A DNA stretch of 64,000 bases from Stenotrophomonas maltophilia (GCF_013464915.1 NZ_RAVT01000025.1:30532-94531), one strand, 5' to 3'; positions 28,262-37,804 are shown, counted from the first letter of the stretch. Notes: a model not told the origin generated them from the sequence alone. Translations and numbers: made by a program.

Positions 28262-29509
28262 ATGCCCATGCCGTCGTTGCGTCGTCTCTCCCTGCTGCTC
28301 GCACTGGCGCTGTGCGCGCCGTTGTCCGCCCATGCCATCGAGTTCAGCGCGCAGGAACTGGCCCGTGCCAAGGCACTGCAGCAGCGCCTGGTCACCCTCG
28401 ACAGCCATCTGGATACGCCGGCCAATTTCGGCCGCACCGGTTTCGACATCGAACAGCGCCACGACCGCAACGCGCTCTCGCAGGTGGACTATCCGCGCAT
28501 GGTCGAAGGTGCCCTTGACGGAGGCTTCTGGGCGATCTATACCGACCAGGGCGATCGCAGCACCGCTGCGCATCTCGCCGAACGCGACCACGGCCTGCAG
28601 CGCCTCATGGAAATCCGCGAAATGCTGGCCGCCAATCCCGAGCGCTTCGCACTGGCGCTGACCGCCGATGATGCCGCGCGCATCAAGGCCGCCGGCAAGC
28701 GCGTGGTCTACATCAGCATGGAAAATGCCAGCCCGCTGGTGGCTGACCCGAGCCTGCTGTCGTTCTACCATCGCGCCGGCCTGCGCCTGCTCAGCACCGT
28801 GCATTTCGCCAACAACGAGTTCGCCGATTCGGCCACCGATCCCAAGGGCGCCGAGTGGAAGGGCCTGAGCCCGGCCGGCAAGGACCTGGTACGGCAGGCG
28901 GTGAAGCTGGGCATCGTGATCGACCAGTCACATGCGTCGGACGCGGTGTTCGACGACCTGCTGGCGATGATGCCGGTGCCGTTCGTGCTGTCGCACAGCT
29001 CGGCCAAGGCGGTCTACGACCACCCGCGCAATCTTGATGACGCGCGGCTGCGCAGGCTGGCCAAGGCTGGTGGCGTGATCCAGGTGAACGCCTATGGCGG
29101 CTACCTGATCGACACCGCGAAGACGCCCGAGCGCAAGCAGGCCGAAGAAGCGCTGAGCAAGCAGCTGGGCGGCTGGGAAGGGATGGGCATCGAGCAGGGC
29201 GTCGCACTGCTGAAGGCCGAGCAGGCGCTGGACCACGAGCACCCGGTGCGCCATGCCAGCCTGGACGACTTCTTCGCCCACTTCGAGCACATCCTCAAGG
29301 TGGTCGGCCCGGAACATGTGGGCATCGGCCTGGATTGGGATGGCGGCGGTGGCCTGACCGATCTGCCCGATGTCAGCCAGCTGCCGAAGATCACCGCGTG
29401 GCTGCTGCGCAAGGGCTACACCGAGAAGCAGATCGCCGGCATCTGGGGCGGCAACCTGTTGCGGGTGATGCGCCAGGCGCAGGATTACGCGGCAAAACAG
29501 GGCGGGTGA
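28262..29509 (+). CDS. M19-family (membrane) dipeptidase, exported
   Basis: 415 residues. A signal peptide (MPMPSLRRLSLLLALALCAPLSAHA) is followed by a peptidase M19 TIM barrel. Zinc ligands are visible in DSHLD (His49, Asp51), with further ligands expected around VIDQSHASD and VLSHSSAKA. The end GIGLDWDGGGG and IAGIWGGNLLRVM is typical. It cleaves dipeptides, including D-residue or cysteinyl peptides, in the periplasm. It stands alone; a SMAG pair follows. Confidence 0.9.
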   Translation: MPMPSLRRLSLLLALALCAPLSAHAIEFSAQELARAKALQQRLVTLDSHLDTPANFGRTGFDIEQRHDRNALSQVDYPRMVEGALDGGFWAIYTDQGDRSTAAHLAERDHGLQRLMEIREMLAANPERFALALTADDAARIKAAGKRVVYISMENASPLVADPSLLSFYHRAGLRLLSTVHFANNEFADSATDPKGAEWKGLSPAGKDLVRQAVKLGIVIDQSHASDAVFDDLLAMMPVPFVLSHSSAKAVYDHPRNLDDARLRRLAKAGGVIQVNAYGGYLIDTAKTPERKQAEEALSKQLGGWEGMGIEQGVALLKAEQALDHEHPVRHASLDDFFAHFEHILKVVGPEHVGIGLDWDGGGGLTDLPDVSQLPKITAWLLRKGYTEKQIAGIWGGNLLRVMRQAQDYAAKQGG

Positions 29510-29520
29510 AGCCCCCTGCG

Positions 29521-29591
29521 GTAGTGCCGGCCGCTGGCCGGCAACTCGCATCGTGTTGATACGGGCAATGCCGGCCAGCGGCCGGCACTAC
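29521..29591. repeat. inverted SMAG pair
   Basis: GTAGTGCCGGCCGCTGGCCG... at 29521-29545 and its inverted copy ending GGCACTAC at 29567-29591, separated by 21 nt. The pair lies between the convergent dipeptidase and permease genes and can form one long cruciform. Confidence 0.85.
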
Positions 29592-29602
29592 CGGTGATCG
29601 GT

Positions 29603-31030
29603 TTATTTCGCGATCAACGCGTGGCGGCGGCTGTACAGGAAGTACAGCACCAGGCCGACCACGTTCCACAGCAGGAAGTACAGCTGGGTGCTGTGCGGCA
29701 GGCTGAGGAACAGGTAGATGCAGCCCAGCGCGGCCAGCGGGCCGACCACGAAGGCCAGCGGCGTACGGAACGTGCGCTCGCGGTTCGGCTCGCGCAGGCG
29801 CAGCACCACCAGGCAGATGCCCACGGCAGTGAACGCGGCCAGGGTACCGGCATTGGCCAGCGCCGCGATCTCGTCCAGGCGCGCCACACCGGCCAGCGCC
29901 GACACCACCACCGCGGTGAACAGTGTGGTCGCCACCGGCGTGCCGGTGCGTGCGTTGACCTTGGACAGGCCACGCGGCAGCAGGCCATCGCGGCTCATCA
30001 CGAAGAAGATGCGGCTCTGGCCGTACAGGAAGGCCAGCAGCACCGTCGGCAGCGCGATGATCGCGATCACGCCGATCACCATCGCCGCGGTCGGATGGCC
30101 CAGCTGGCGCATGATCAGGGCCAGCGGCTCGGCGCTGTGTCCGAACACGGCGTAGCTCATCGCACCCACGGCGGCCAGCGCCACCAGCACGTAGACGATG
30201 GTGCAGCCGATCATCGAACCGATGATGCCGATCGACAGGTCGCGGCCCGGGTTCTTGGTTTCCTCGGCGGCGGTGGAGATCGCATCGAAGCCGTAGAAGG
30301 CGAAGAAGATGATCGCCGCTGCCGCCATCACGCCATGCTCGACGCCATCGGGGCCCATCGACTTGGCGAAGCCATACGGCATGAACGGCTGCAGGTTGGC
30401 GCTGTCGAAGGCGGGCAGGGCCACCGCCACGAAGATGGCCAGCGCGATCAGCTTGAACACCACCAGGATGGCGTTGAGCGTGGCGCTTTCCTTGGTGCCG
30501 GCCATCAGCATGCCGGCCACCAGCCAGGTGATGATGATCGCCGGCAGGTTGATCATGCCGCCTTCCACGTGCGGGCCGGCTGCCAGCCAGGCCGGCAGGT
30601 GCACGTTCCAGCCGAACTGGGTGTGGACCCATTCGAGGAAGCCGACGAAGTAGCCGGACCAGCCCACCGCCACCGTACTCACCACCAGCGAGTACTCCAG
30701 GATCAGGCTCCAGCCCACCACCCAGGCGAACACCTCGCCCAGCGCACTGTAGCTGTAGGTGTAGGCGCTGCCGGCGGCCGGCATCATCGTCGACAGCTCG
30801 GCGTAGGACAGTGCCGCACAGGCGCAGACCGCACCGGCAATGGCGAAGGAGATCAGCACGGCCGGGCCGGCCAGGTTGGCACCGACGCCAATCAGCGTGT
30901 AGATGCCGGTACCGACGATGGCGCCGATGCCCAGCGCGATCAGGTGCGGCCAGCTGAGCGTCGGGATCAGACGCCTGCCGGCTTCGTGGACGGTGACGGA
31001 ATCTAGGGACTTGCGCCGGAACAGGGACAT
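29603..31030 (-). CDS. APC-family amino acid permease
   Basis: 475 residues from the ATG at 31030 (MSLFRRKSLDSVTVHEAG); a longer upstream frame is not coding. Twelve or more membrane helices are seen. The APC signatures are present: LIALGIGAIVGTGIYTLIGV in helix 1 and FFAFYGFDAISTAAEETKNP in helix 6. The closest recognisable relatives are the cationic amino acid transporter-like permeases (YfnA type). Substrate cannot be assigned from sequence alone. Confidence 0.9.
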   Translation of the reverse strand: MSLFRRKSLDSVTVHEAGRRLIPTLSWPHLIALGIGAIVGTGIYTLIGVGANLAGPAVLISFAIAGAVCACAALSYAELSTMMPAAGSAYTYSYSALGEVFAWVVGWSLILEYSLVVSTVAVGWSGYFVGFLEWVHTQFGWNVHLPAWLAAGPHVEGGMINLPAIIITWLVAGMLMAGTKESATLNAILVVFKLIALAIFVAVALPAFDSANLQPFMPYGFAKSMGPDGVEHGVMAAAAIIFFAFYGFDAISTAAEETKNPGRDLSIGIIGSMIGCTIVYVLVALAAVGAMSYAVFGHSAEPLALIMRQLGHPTAAMVIGVIAIIALPTVLLAFLYGQSRIFFVMSRDGLLPRGLSKVNARTGTPVATTLFTAVVVSALAGVARLDEIAALANAGTLAAFTAVGICLVVLRLREPNRERTFRTPLAFVVGPLAALGCIYLFLSLPHSTQLYFLLWNVVGLVLYFLYSRRHALIAK

Positions 31031-31188
31031 GCAGGCCTCGGAAGGGGTGACTAAGAACGACAAGTTCCCGAGTGTGACCGAACGCAGCGCAGCATTACCA
31101 CTGACGGGGGTCATGCCCGCCCCCACGCGCGCTGCACCGCGACCAGACTGCCGGAATCGGCATAAAGGGCCGTCGGCCCGGTGCTGCT

Positions 31189-31605
31189 TCAGGGCGTGCT
31201 CGGCCAGTGGCAGCCGTCTTCCTGCCAGGCTTCGGGGGAGTCGTGGAAGGTGGTGCTGCGGCCATCGCGGGCGCGTTCGTAACGCAGATCCAGCACCAGG
31301 GCACCCTGCGTGCTCAGCAGGTAGCGGCCGTTGAGGCGCCCGTCGATGCGCTCTTCCCAGACGCTGTCGAACTGGTAGGGGCGATCCTCGGCCAGCACCG
31401 TGGTTTCCAGCGAAACCCGACGCAGCGGCAGGCGCTCGCGGTGGCCGGCGTAGCGCACGTCGGACTGGCCGTCCTCCAGCCAGCGCCATTCCAGGTGGAT
31501 GCTGTCATTGCGACCGCCGCTCAGGCAGCGATGGTCCTGCACGGTGGTGCCAGAGGCGGTGCCGGCGAGCAGCAGTGCGACCGCGGTTGCCAGCCAGGCC
31601 TTCAT
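31189..31605 (-). CDS. exported protein of unknown function
   Basis: 138 residues. It has a signal peptide (MKAWLATAVALLLAGTASG) and a short, beta-rich mature part with two cysteines (RCLSGG near the start and DGCHWP near the end) that may form a disulphide. It overlaps the end of the LysE-type gene by 4 nt and is thus coupled to it. No family recognised. Confidence 0.75.
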   Translation of the reverse strand: MKAWLATAVALLLAGTASGTTVQDHRCLSGGRNDSIHLEWRWLEDGQSDVRYAGHRERLPLRRVSLETTVLAEDRPYQFDSVWEERIDGRLNGRYLLSTQGALVLDLRYERARDGRSTTFHDSPEAWQEDGCHWPSTP

Positions 31606-32231
31606 CCGTTCAACCCCAACCGGATGCCGAACCCCACCAGGAACAGGCCGGCCACCCGGCGCAGCGCATCGCTGATGCGCGGATGCTGGATCAGCCGGCG
31701 GCGGGCCAGGTTGCCCACGCCGATCAGCATCGAGCAGTAAGCAATGCTGACCACCAGGATGATGCCGGCCAGCGCGGCGAAGGTGGCAATGCCCTGGTGC
31801 GCCTTCGGATCGATGAACAACGGCAGGAAGGCCATGTAGAACAGGATCGCCTTCGGATTGAGCAGGCTGACCAGGATGGCCTGCTGGAAATAGCGGCCCG
31901 GCTGCATGCGGATCGGGCCGGCGTCAGTGCCCTCGTGCTTCGGCGTGCGCAGCAGGCTGATGCCCACCCACACCAGGTAGGCTGCACCCAGGTACTGCAC
32001 GGCATGGAACACCAGCGGGTTGGCCTTGAGCAGCGCGGCCACGCCGGCCAGCGCCAGCCACATCAGGATCTGGTCACCGACCAGCAGGCCGGCCAGTGCC
32101 GTGTAGCCACCGCGCACGCCGCCTCGGCCGGTGGCGGTCAGCAGGGTGAAGGTACCGGGGCCGGGCAGGGCGAGAAACACCAGCACGGCGACCAGAAACG
32201 TCCACAGGTCCTGGATGCCCATCCACGGCAT
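31602..32231 (-). CDS. LysE-family amino acid exporter
   Basis: 209 residues from the ATG at 32231. Six hydrophobic segments. The LysE/RhtB motif LALPGPGTFTLLTATGRGG is near the N terminus, and LGAAYLVWVGISLL and LLNPKAILFYMAFLPLF occur as in the family. It exports amino acids or homoserine-type compounds across the inner membrane. The divergence-type neighbour is a LysR regulator ending 14 nt upstream on the same strand. Confidence 0.9.
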   Translation of the reverse strand: MPWMGIQDLWTFLVAVLVFLALPGPGTFTLLTATGRGGVRGGYTALAGLLVGDQILMWLALAGVAALLKANPLVFHAVQYLGAAYLVWVGISLLRTPKHEGTDAGPIRMQPGRYFQQAILVSLLNPKAILFYMAFLPLFIDPKAHQGIATFAALAGIILVVSIAYCSMLIGVGNLARRRLIQHPRISDALRRVAGLFLVGFGIRLGLNG

Positions 32232-32245
32232 GGCGGTGTTCTCTC

Positions 32246-33217
32246 TTACGGGGGGCCGCCATTGTCGGCCAGCACCGGGGCGGGCGACAGGGGGCCGGCG
32301 AGTCCATCTGGCATGCCAGACAGCAGCGGTTGCAGGTGCTGGCGCAGCTGCGCGTGCAGCTGCCGCACCGCCGGCGAGAACTGCTTGCGGTGCGGGCACA
32401 CCAGCTGCAGTGGAATGTGGCTGCCGGCGCCGTCGAGCAGCAGCTGCAGGCGCCCGGCCAGCACGTCTTCGCGCAGGTCCAGCCAGGATTTGTAGGTGAT
32501 GCCTTCGCCCGCCACCGCCCAGCGCCGCACCACGTCGGCGTCGTCGCAGACCAGCGGGCCGCGCACCGGGATCACGGTGCGGCGCCCGTCGACCTCGAAC
32601 GACCAGCGATCGTAGGCGCGGCCACTGAGCTGGTAGACCAGGCAATCGTGCTCGCGCAGTTCGTCCAGGCGCACCGGCGTGCCCCGTCGCTGCAGGTAAT
32701 CGGGCGAAGCCGCGAGTACGCGACGGTTGCCTTCGAGCAGGGGCAGGGCGACGTAGTTGGCGTCGTCGAAGTGGCCGATGCGGATCGCCACATCGACCGG
32801 ATCGCGGAACACGTCGGCCACTTCATCGGACAGCCGCAGGTGCAGGCGCAGCCGTGGATGGGCGGCTCGGAACGCAGTCAGCCATGGCAGCAGCAGGTTG
32901 CGACCGAAGTCCGACGGCGCCGACAGCTGCAGCGCGCCGTGCAGTTCGGCGTCCTCGCCCTGCACGCGGGCCTGCCCTTCGCGCAGGGTAGCCAGTACCT
33001 CCTGCGCATACGGCAGGTACAGCGCGCCCTCGCCGGTCAGGCGCAGGCTGCGGGTGGTGCGCACGAACAGGCGCAGGTCCAGTTCGCGCTCCAGCCGCGC
33101 CACCGCAGCAGCGACCTGGCCGGGCAACAGATCGGCCTCGCGGGCCGCCTGCGAGAAGCTGCCCAGTGCGGCCGTGCGGACGAACAACTGCAGGTCGTCG
33201 AAGCGGATCATCTTCAT
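32246..33217 (-). CDS. LysR-family transcriptional regulator
   Basis: 323 residues from the ATG at 33217 (MKMIRFDDLQLFVRTAAL); a longer upstream frame enters the neighbour's promoter. The N-terminal helix-turn-helix is clear (GSFSQAAREADLLPGQVAAA, VARLERELDLRLFVRTTRSL). The substrate-binding domain follows from about 95. It is divergent from the oxidoreductase gene with a 91-bp shared promoter region, the classic LysR layout, and precedes the LysE-type gene, so it may control either. Confidence 0.92.
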   Translation of the reverse strand: MKMIRFDDLQLFVRTAALGSFSQAAREADLLPGQVAAAVARLERELDLRLFVRTTRSLRLTGEGALYLPYAQEVLATLREGQARVQGEDAELHGALQLSAPSDFGRNLLLPWLTAFRAAHPRLRLHLRLSDEVADVFRDPVDVAIRIGHFDDANYVALPLLEGNRRVLAASPDYLQRRGTPVRLDELREHDCLVYQLSGRAYDRWSFEVDGRRTVIPVRGPLVCDDADVVRRWAVAGEGITYKSWLDLREDVLAGRLQLLLDGAGSHIPLQLVCPHRKQFSPAVRQLHAQLRQHLQPLLSGMPDGLAGPLSPAPVLADNGGPP

Positions 33218-33308
33218 TGCCGGAGTGAAAGTGCTGCCCGATTCTGCGCCTTTCTGAGCGACCGTGCGCGGCGCAACCTGTGCACTCCTTCCCCACTGGA
33301 CCGCTGCC

Positions 33309-34316
33309 ATGCGCGCCATTGCCTACACCCACGCCGGCCTGCCGATCGACGACGCCCGGGCCCTGATCGACATCGAACTGGAACTGCCGCAGCCCGGCCC
33401 GCGCGACCTGCGGGTGGCGGTGCGCGCGGTGGCGGTGAACCCGGTCGACACCAAGGTACGCCGCGGCGTGGCCACCGATGGCCCGCGCGTGCTGGGCTGG
33501 GACGCGGTCGGCATCGTCGACGCCGTGGGCAGCGAAGTGACCCTGTTCCAGCCCGGCGATGCGGTCTACTACGCCGGCGTCATCGACCGGCCGGGCAGCA
33601 ATGCCGAATACCAGCTGGTGGACGAGCGCAGCGTCGGCCGCAAGCCGGCCAGCCTTGATGATGCGGCTGCCGCCGCGCTGCCGCTGACCGCCATAACCGC
33701 CTGGGAGTTGCTGTTCGACCGCCTGCGTATTCCCGAGGGCGGTGGCGAGGGCCAGACCCTGCTGGTGATCGGGGCCGCCGGTGGCGTCGGCTCGATCCTG
33801 GTGCAGCTGGCGCGGAAGCTGACGAAACTGACGGTGATCGGCACCGCATCGCGCCCGGACACCCAGGACTGGGTGTATGCGATGGGCGCGCACCACGTGA
33901 TCGACCACAGCCAGCCGCTGGCCGAAGGCCTGGCACGGCTGGGCATCAGCGAGGTGCAGCATGTGGCCAGCCTGACCCATTCCGACCAGCACTACGCGCA
34001 GATCGTCGAGCTGCTGGCGCCGCAGGGCCAGTTCGGCCTGATCGACGACCCCGGCCAGGTGGATGTGATGGCGCTCAAGCGCAAGGCGCTGTCGCTGCAC
34101 TGGGAATCGATGTTCACCCGCCCGCTGTACAGGACCGCGGACATGCAGCGCCAGCACGACCTGCTGAACCGGGTGGCCGAGCTGATCGATGCCGGTGTGC
34201 TGCAGACCACGCTGGGCGAGCACTTTGGCCGCATCGACGCGGCCAACCTGCGGCGTGCCCATGCGCTGCTGGAAAGCCACCGCGCCAAGGGCAAGATCGT
34301 GCTGGAAGGCTGGTAA
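33309..34316 (+). CDS. zinc-binding-type alcohol dehydrogenase / quinone oxidoreductase
   Basis: 335 residues from the ATG at 33309. It is a medium-chain dehydrogenase: a GroES-like N-terminal domain (VNPVDTKVRRG, GWDAVGIVDAVG) and a Rossmann domain with the NADPH motif VIGAAGGVGSILVQLAR. Structural zinc cysteines are absent, as in the zinc-independent quinone oxidoreductase branch despite the family name. Divergent from the LysR gene, which probably regulates it. Confidence 0.9.
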   Translation: MRAIAYTHAGLPIDDARALIDIELELPQPGPRDLRVAVRAVAVNPVDTKVRRGVATDGPRVLGWDAVGIVDAVGSEVTLFQPGDAVYYAGVIDRPGSNAEYQLVDERSVGRKPASLDDAAAAALPLTAITAWELLFDRLRIPEGGGEGQTLLVIGAAGGVGSILVQLARKLTKLTVIGTASRPDTQDWVYAMGAHHVIDHSQPLAEGLARLGISEVQHVASLTHSDQHYAQIVELLAPQGQFGLIDDPGQVDVMALKRKALSLHWESMFTRPLYRTADMQRQHDLLNRVAELIDAGVLQTTLGEHFGRIDAANLRRAHALLESHRAKGKIVLEGW

Positions 34317-34339
34317 GGCCGGGCCTTTCCTGCGTCGTT

Positions 34340-34380
34340 GGGGTCAGATCCCTTTCCCTTTGGGAAAGGGATCTGACCCC
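34340..34380. repeat. GGGGTCAGATCCC hairpin, copy 5
   Basis: Perfect arms GGGGTCAGATCCCTTTCCC and complement, loop of 3 nt. It lies between the convergent oxidoreductase and glutathione S-transferase genes, where it probably terminates both. Confidence 0.85.
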
Positions 34381-34384
34381 TGCC

Positions 34385-34990
34385 TCAGGCCACGCCGTTG
34401 TCGACGTGTTCGGCAAAACCCGGCTGCTGCCGCAGGCGTTCGAACCAGGCCTCTACGTTCGGCAGCGTGGGCTTGTTGCCCGGCGTACTGCGCCAGCGCT
34501 GGGTCGACAGCCCCAGCACGATATCGGCGAGGGTGAAGGTGTTGCCCGCCACGTGGCCATCGGTAGCGGCCAGCTGCGCGTCGAGCACGCCCATCAGCCG
34601 GCTCCACTGCGCCAGGCTGGCCTCGGCACGGGCGTCATCCGGGTAGTCCGGATGCTGCCGCACCCGGGCCATGAACACGTGGCGCCAGGCACTGTTGAGG
34701 TCGCTGGCCTGCCAGTCCATCCACTGCTCCACCCGTGCACGGGCCTGCGCCGCAGCGGGCAGCAGGTCGTCACGGCCAGCGCGGGCGGCCAGGTAGCGGC
34801 AGATGCTGTTGGACTCCCACAGCAGGAAGCCGCCATCGCGCAGGACCGGTACCTGCCGGTTCGGATTCAGTGTGGCCAGCAGGTCCGCCGGTGGCGCAGG
34901 CTCGTGGTGCAGGGGAAGATCCAGCCCCGCGCACAGCCACAGCACCTTGCGCACGTTGATTGAGGTGGGCTTTCCGTACAGAGCGAGCAT
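34385..34990 (-). CDS. glutathione S-transferase family protein
   Basis: 201 residues from the ATG at 34990. The thioredoxin-fold N-terminal domain has MLALYGKPTSINVRKVLW and the glutathione-binding cis-Pro and Ser motifs NPNRQVPVLRDG and LWESNSICRYLAA. The all-helical C-terminal domain runs from about 85. A Ser at about residue 9 is the likely catalytic residue. Substrate unknown. Divergent from rmuC with 45 nt between starts. Confidence 0.9.
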   Translation of the reverse strand: MLALYGKPTSINVRKVLWLCAGLDLPLHHEPAPPADLLATLNPNRQVPVLRDGGFLLWESNSICRYLAARAGRDDLLPAAAQARARVEQWMDWQASDLNSAWRHVFMARVRQHPDYPDDARAEASLAQWSRLMGVLDAQLAATDGHVAGNTFTLADIVLGLSTQRWRSTPGNKPTLPNVEAWFERLRQQPGFAEHVDNGVA

Positions 34991-35035
34991 GGTTCCGGCG
35001 CAGCAGCTGAGACTCCGCCAGCCTACACTTGCCCC

Positions 35036-36586
35036 ATGCAAACCGAATATCTGCTCATTGGCGGCCTTCTATTGGCCGTGCTCATCCTGCAGCTTGTCGC
35101 CCTGCTGCGCCGCCCGCCGCACGACCGCCTGGAACAGGCGGTGCGCGAGGAGGCGCGCGCCGGGCGCAGCGAACTGCGCGAACAGCTCGATGGCTTCGCC
35201 CGCGCGCTGACCGACCTGTCCACCCGCACCGACCAGCGCCTGGACCTGCTGCGCGAAGCGCTGGGCGAAGATGCCCGCAAGGCGCGTGCCGAGGCAGCGG
35301 AGAGCCAGCAGCGTGGCGCCGCACTCATGGGGCAGCGCCTGCAGGAACTGCGCGGCCAGCTGGAAACGTTCGGCCAGCAGCAGGAAGCGCGCATCCACGC
35401 GTTCGGCCAGCAGCTGCAGGAACTGACCGGGCGTACCGACACCCAGCTGGGTGCGCTGCGCCAGACCCTGGTGGACGACGCGCGCAAGGGCCGCGAAGAA
35501 GGTGCGCAGTCGCAGCAGCGCCTGACCGAAAGCCTGGGCCTGCGCCTGCAGGAACTGACCCAGCGCAACGAACAGCGCATCGCCGAGATGCGTGCCACGC
35601 TGGAAGAGCAGCTGCGCGCGCTGCAGAACGACAATGCGCAGAAGCTGGAACAGATGCGCCACACCGTGGACGAAAAGCTGCAGTCGACGCTGGAAACGCG
35701 CCTGGGCAACTCCTTCAAGCTGGTTTCCGAGCGTCTGGAACAGGTGCAGCGCGGCCTTGGCGAGATGCAGCAGCTGGCCACCGGCGTTGGCGATCTCAAG
35801 CGTGTGCTGACCAACGTCAAGAACCGTGGCAGCTGGGGTGAAGTACAGCTGGAGAACATCCTCGAACAGACGCTCACCCAGGAGCAGTACGCGCGGGCAG
35901 TGAAGGTACGCCCGGACAGCGGCGAGATGGTCGACATCGCCGTGCGCCTGCCGGGCCGCAGCAGCGATGACACGCCGGTGTGGCTGCCGATCGACTCCAA
36001 GTTCCCGCGCGAGGACTACGAGCGCCTGCTGGACGCACAGGAACAGGGCGACGCCGAGGGCGTGCGCCTGCAGGGCATCCAGCTGGAGCGCGCGGTACGC
36101 GTGCAGGCCAAGTCGATCTGCGAGAAGTACATCGTGCCGCCGCACACCACCGACTTCGCGGTGATGTTCCTGCCTACTGAAGGCCTGTACGCCGAGGTGA
36201 TCCGGCGCCCCGGCCTGGTTGACCTGCTGCAGCGCGAGCATCGCGTGGTGGTGGCTGGACCGACCACCGTCACCGCCCTGCTCAACAGCCTGCAGATGGG
36301 CTTCCGCACCCTGGCCATCGAGCAGCGCTCCAGCGAGGTGTGGAGCCTGCTGGGCGCGGTGAAGAGCGAGTTCGGCAAGTTCGCCGGCATCCTCGAAAAG
36401 GCCGAAAAGCAGATCACCACGGTGGGCCGCAGCATCGGCGAGGCCAGCCGCAAGACGCGCACCATCGAACGACGCCTGCGTGGCGTGGAGTCGCTGGCGT
36501 CCGAGCAGGCGCAGTCCTTGCTGGGCGACCTGGCCGATGCTGACGCCACGTCCGAGGACGAAGCCGGCGACGGCGACGAGGCCTGA
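35036..36586 (+). CDS. rmuC: DNA recombination protein RmuC
   Basis: 516 residues. An N-terminal membrane helix (YLLIGGLLLAVLILQLVALL) is followed by a long coiled coil (about 30-230) and the RmuC nuclease-like domain (VGDLKRVLTNVKNRGSWGE, LPIDSKFPREDYERLL, FLPTEGLYAEVIRRPGL, VVVAGPTTVTALLNSLQMGF). RmuC limits inversions at short inverted repeats in E. coli, which is notable in a genome so rich in palindromes. It also belongs to PD-(D/E)XK-type enzymes. Confidence 0.96.
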   Translation: MQTEYLLIGGLLLAVLILQLVALLRRPPHDRLEQAVREEARAGRSELREQLDGFARALTDLSTRTDQRLDLLREALGEDARKARAEAAESQQRGAALMGQRLQELRGQLETFGQQQEARIHAFGQQLQELTGRTDTQLGALRQTLVDDARKGREEGAQSQQRLTESLGLRLQELTQRNEQRIAEMRATLEEQLRALQNDNAQKLEQMRHTVDEKLQSTLETRLGNSFKLVSERLEQVQRGLGEMQQLATGVGDLKRVLTNVKNRGSWGEVQLENILEQTLTQEQYARAVKVRPDSGEMVDIAVRLPGRSSDDTPVWLPIDSKFPREDYERLLDAQEQGDAEGVRLQGIQLERAVRVQAKSICEKYIVPPHTTDFAVMFLPTEGLYAEVIRRPGLVDLLQREHRVVVAGPTTVTALLNSLQMGFRTLAIEQRSSEVWSLLGAVKSEFGKFAGILEKAEKQITTVGRSIGEASRKTRTIERRLRGVESLASEQAQSLLGDLADADATSEDEAGDGDEA

Positions 36587-36657
36587 GCACGGCCGACACG
36601 CCGCCTGCATCGTCGATGCGTATGCTGGCGGCCTGTCCGCTTCGATCAGGTACCGCC

Positions 36658-37056
36658 ATGCGCCTGCGCCTCTGCACCAGTCTCATCCTGACCGCGCTGC
36701 TTGCCGCCTGCGGCAGTGCGCCGCCGGTTGCGGACACGCCGGCGCCGGCGGGTGAGCTGACCACGCCTGAAGCGGCCGAGGCCTACCGCGAAGCGCGCGA
36801 CGTCGACTGCCAGGCCGCTGGCGGCACTCTGCAGCGGCTGGGCCGGCTGCAGCGCGAACAGTGCGTGATTCCTTACGCCGACGCCGGCAAGGCCTGCAGC
36901 CGCAAAAGCGACTGCACGGGCCAATGCCTTGCCGGCGGCGAAGTGGCGGCTGGCAGCACCGCCACCGGTACCTGCCAGCGCGATGTGCGCCAGAACTTCG
37001 GCTGCCGCCAGCGCATTGATGAGGGCAAGGCGCAGGGCACGATCTGCGTGGACTGA
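36658..37056 (+). CDS. small cysteine-rich lipoprotein
   Basis: 132 residues from the ATG at 36658. Lipoprotein signal MRLRLCTSLILTALLAAC, with the modified cysteine at about 18. The mature part has six further cysteines (DCQAAGG, EQCVIPYADAGKACSRKSDCTGQCLAGG, GTCQRD, FGCRQR, TICVD), enough for several disulphides. Similar cysteine patterns occur in small uncharacterised proteobacterial lipoproteins. Function unknown. Confidence 0.8.
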   Translation: MRLRLCTSLILTALLAACGSAPPVADTPAPAGELTTPEAAEAYREARDVDCQAAGGTLQRLGRLQREQCVIPYADAGKACSRKSDCTGQCLAGGEVAAGSTATGTCQRDVRQNFGCRQRIDEGKAQGTICVD

Positions 37057-37058
37057 TC

Positions 37059-37136
37059 GTAGTGCCGGCCGCTGGCCGGCAACCGCATGAACCCTTGCGA
37101 ACGGTCGCACGATTGCCGGCCAGCGGCCGGCACTAC
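37059..37136. repeat. inverted SMAG pair
   Basis: GTAGTGCCGGCCGCTGGCCG... at 37059-37083 and the inverted copy ending GGCACTAC at about 37112-37136, between the lipoprotein and glutathione peroxidase genes. Both genes are on the plus strand. Confidence 0.85.
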
Positions 37137-37193
37137 CGCCATCGCGCGGCGCTATGCTGGTGGGCCATTCCCCGCTGTTGCCGGAGCCCCCGC

Positions 37194-37739
37194 GTGAGCA
37201 CCCCGATCCAGGACATTTCCCTCACCACCATCGACGGCCAGCCGTCCTCGCTTGCCGATTACCAGGGCAAGGTACTGCTGCTGGTCAACGTCGCCTCCAA
37301 GTGCGGCCTCACCCCGCAGTACGAAGGCCTGCAGGCGCTGTATGCGGAAAAGCACGCGCAGGGCCTGGAAGTGCTGGGCTTCCCCGCCAACAACTTCCTC
37401 GGCCAGGAGCCGGGCAGCGAGGCGGAGATCCAGCAGTTCTGCCAGCTCACCTACGATGTCAGCTTCCCGATGTTCTCCAAGATCAGCGTGGCCGGCGACG
37501 ACACCCACCCGCTGTACCAGCAGCTGACCGCCGCGCAGCCGCAGTCGATCGGCGAAGGCCCGCTGCGCGAGCGCCTGGCCAGCAAGGACATTCCAATCCA
37601 TGCCGCGCCGGCAGTGCTGTGGAACTTCGAGAAGTTCCTGGTCGGCCGCGACGGCAAGGTCATCGCCCGCTTCGCCCCGGACGTGGCGGCTGATGACGCG
37701 CGCCTGCGCGAGGCCATCGAGGCTGCGCTGGCCGCCTGA
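37194..37739 (+). CDS. glutathione peroxidase
   Basis: 181 residues from the GTG at 37194. Family motifs: NVASKCGLTPQYEGLQ with the peroxidatic residue as cysteine (Cys37) rather than selenocysteine, LGFPANNFLGQEPG with the conserved Gln, and WNFEKFLVGRDG with the conserved Trp. It reduces hydrogen peroxide and organic hydroperoxides, perhaps with thioredoxin as donor as in other Cys-type enzymes. The ATG of longer frames lies within repeats and is unlikely. Confidence 0.92.
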   Translation: MSTPIQDISLTTIDGQPSSLADYQGKVLLLVNVASKCGLTPQYEGLQALYAEKHAQGLEVLGFPANNFLGQEPGSEAEIQQFCQLTYDVSFPMFSKISVAGDDTHPLYQQLTAAQPQSIGEGPLRERLASKDIPIHAAPAVLWNFEKFLVGRDGKVIARFAPDVAADDARLREAIEAALAA

Positions 37740-37745
37740 TCGGTC

Positions 37746-37784
37746 GGGGTCGGATCCCTTTCCCTGGGAAAGGGCTCCGACCCC
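37746..37784. repeat. GGGGTCGGATCCC hairpin, copy 6
   Basis: GGGGTCGGATCCCTTTCCCT followed by the near-complementary arm ending CTCCGACCCC. Directly after the glutathione peroxidase stop. Confidence 0.8.
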
Positions 37785-37804
37785 ATTCAGGGCCACAAAA
37801 GAAA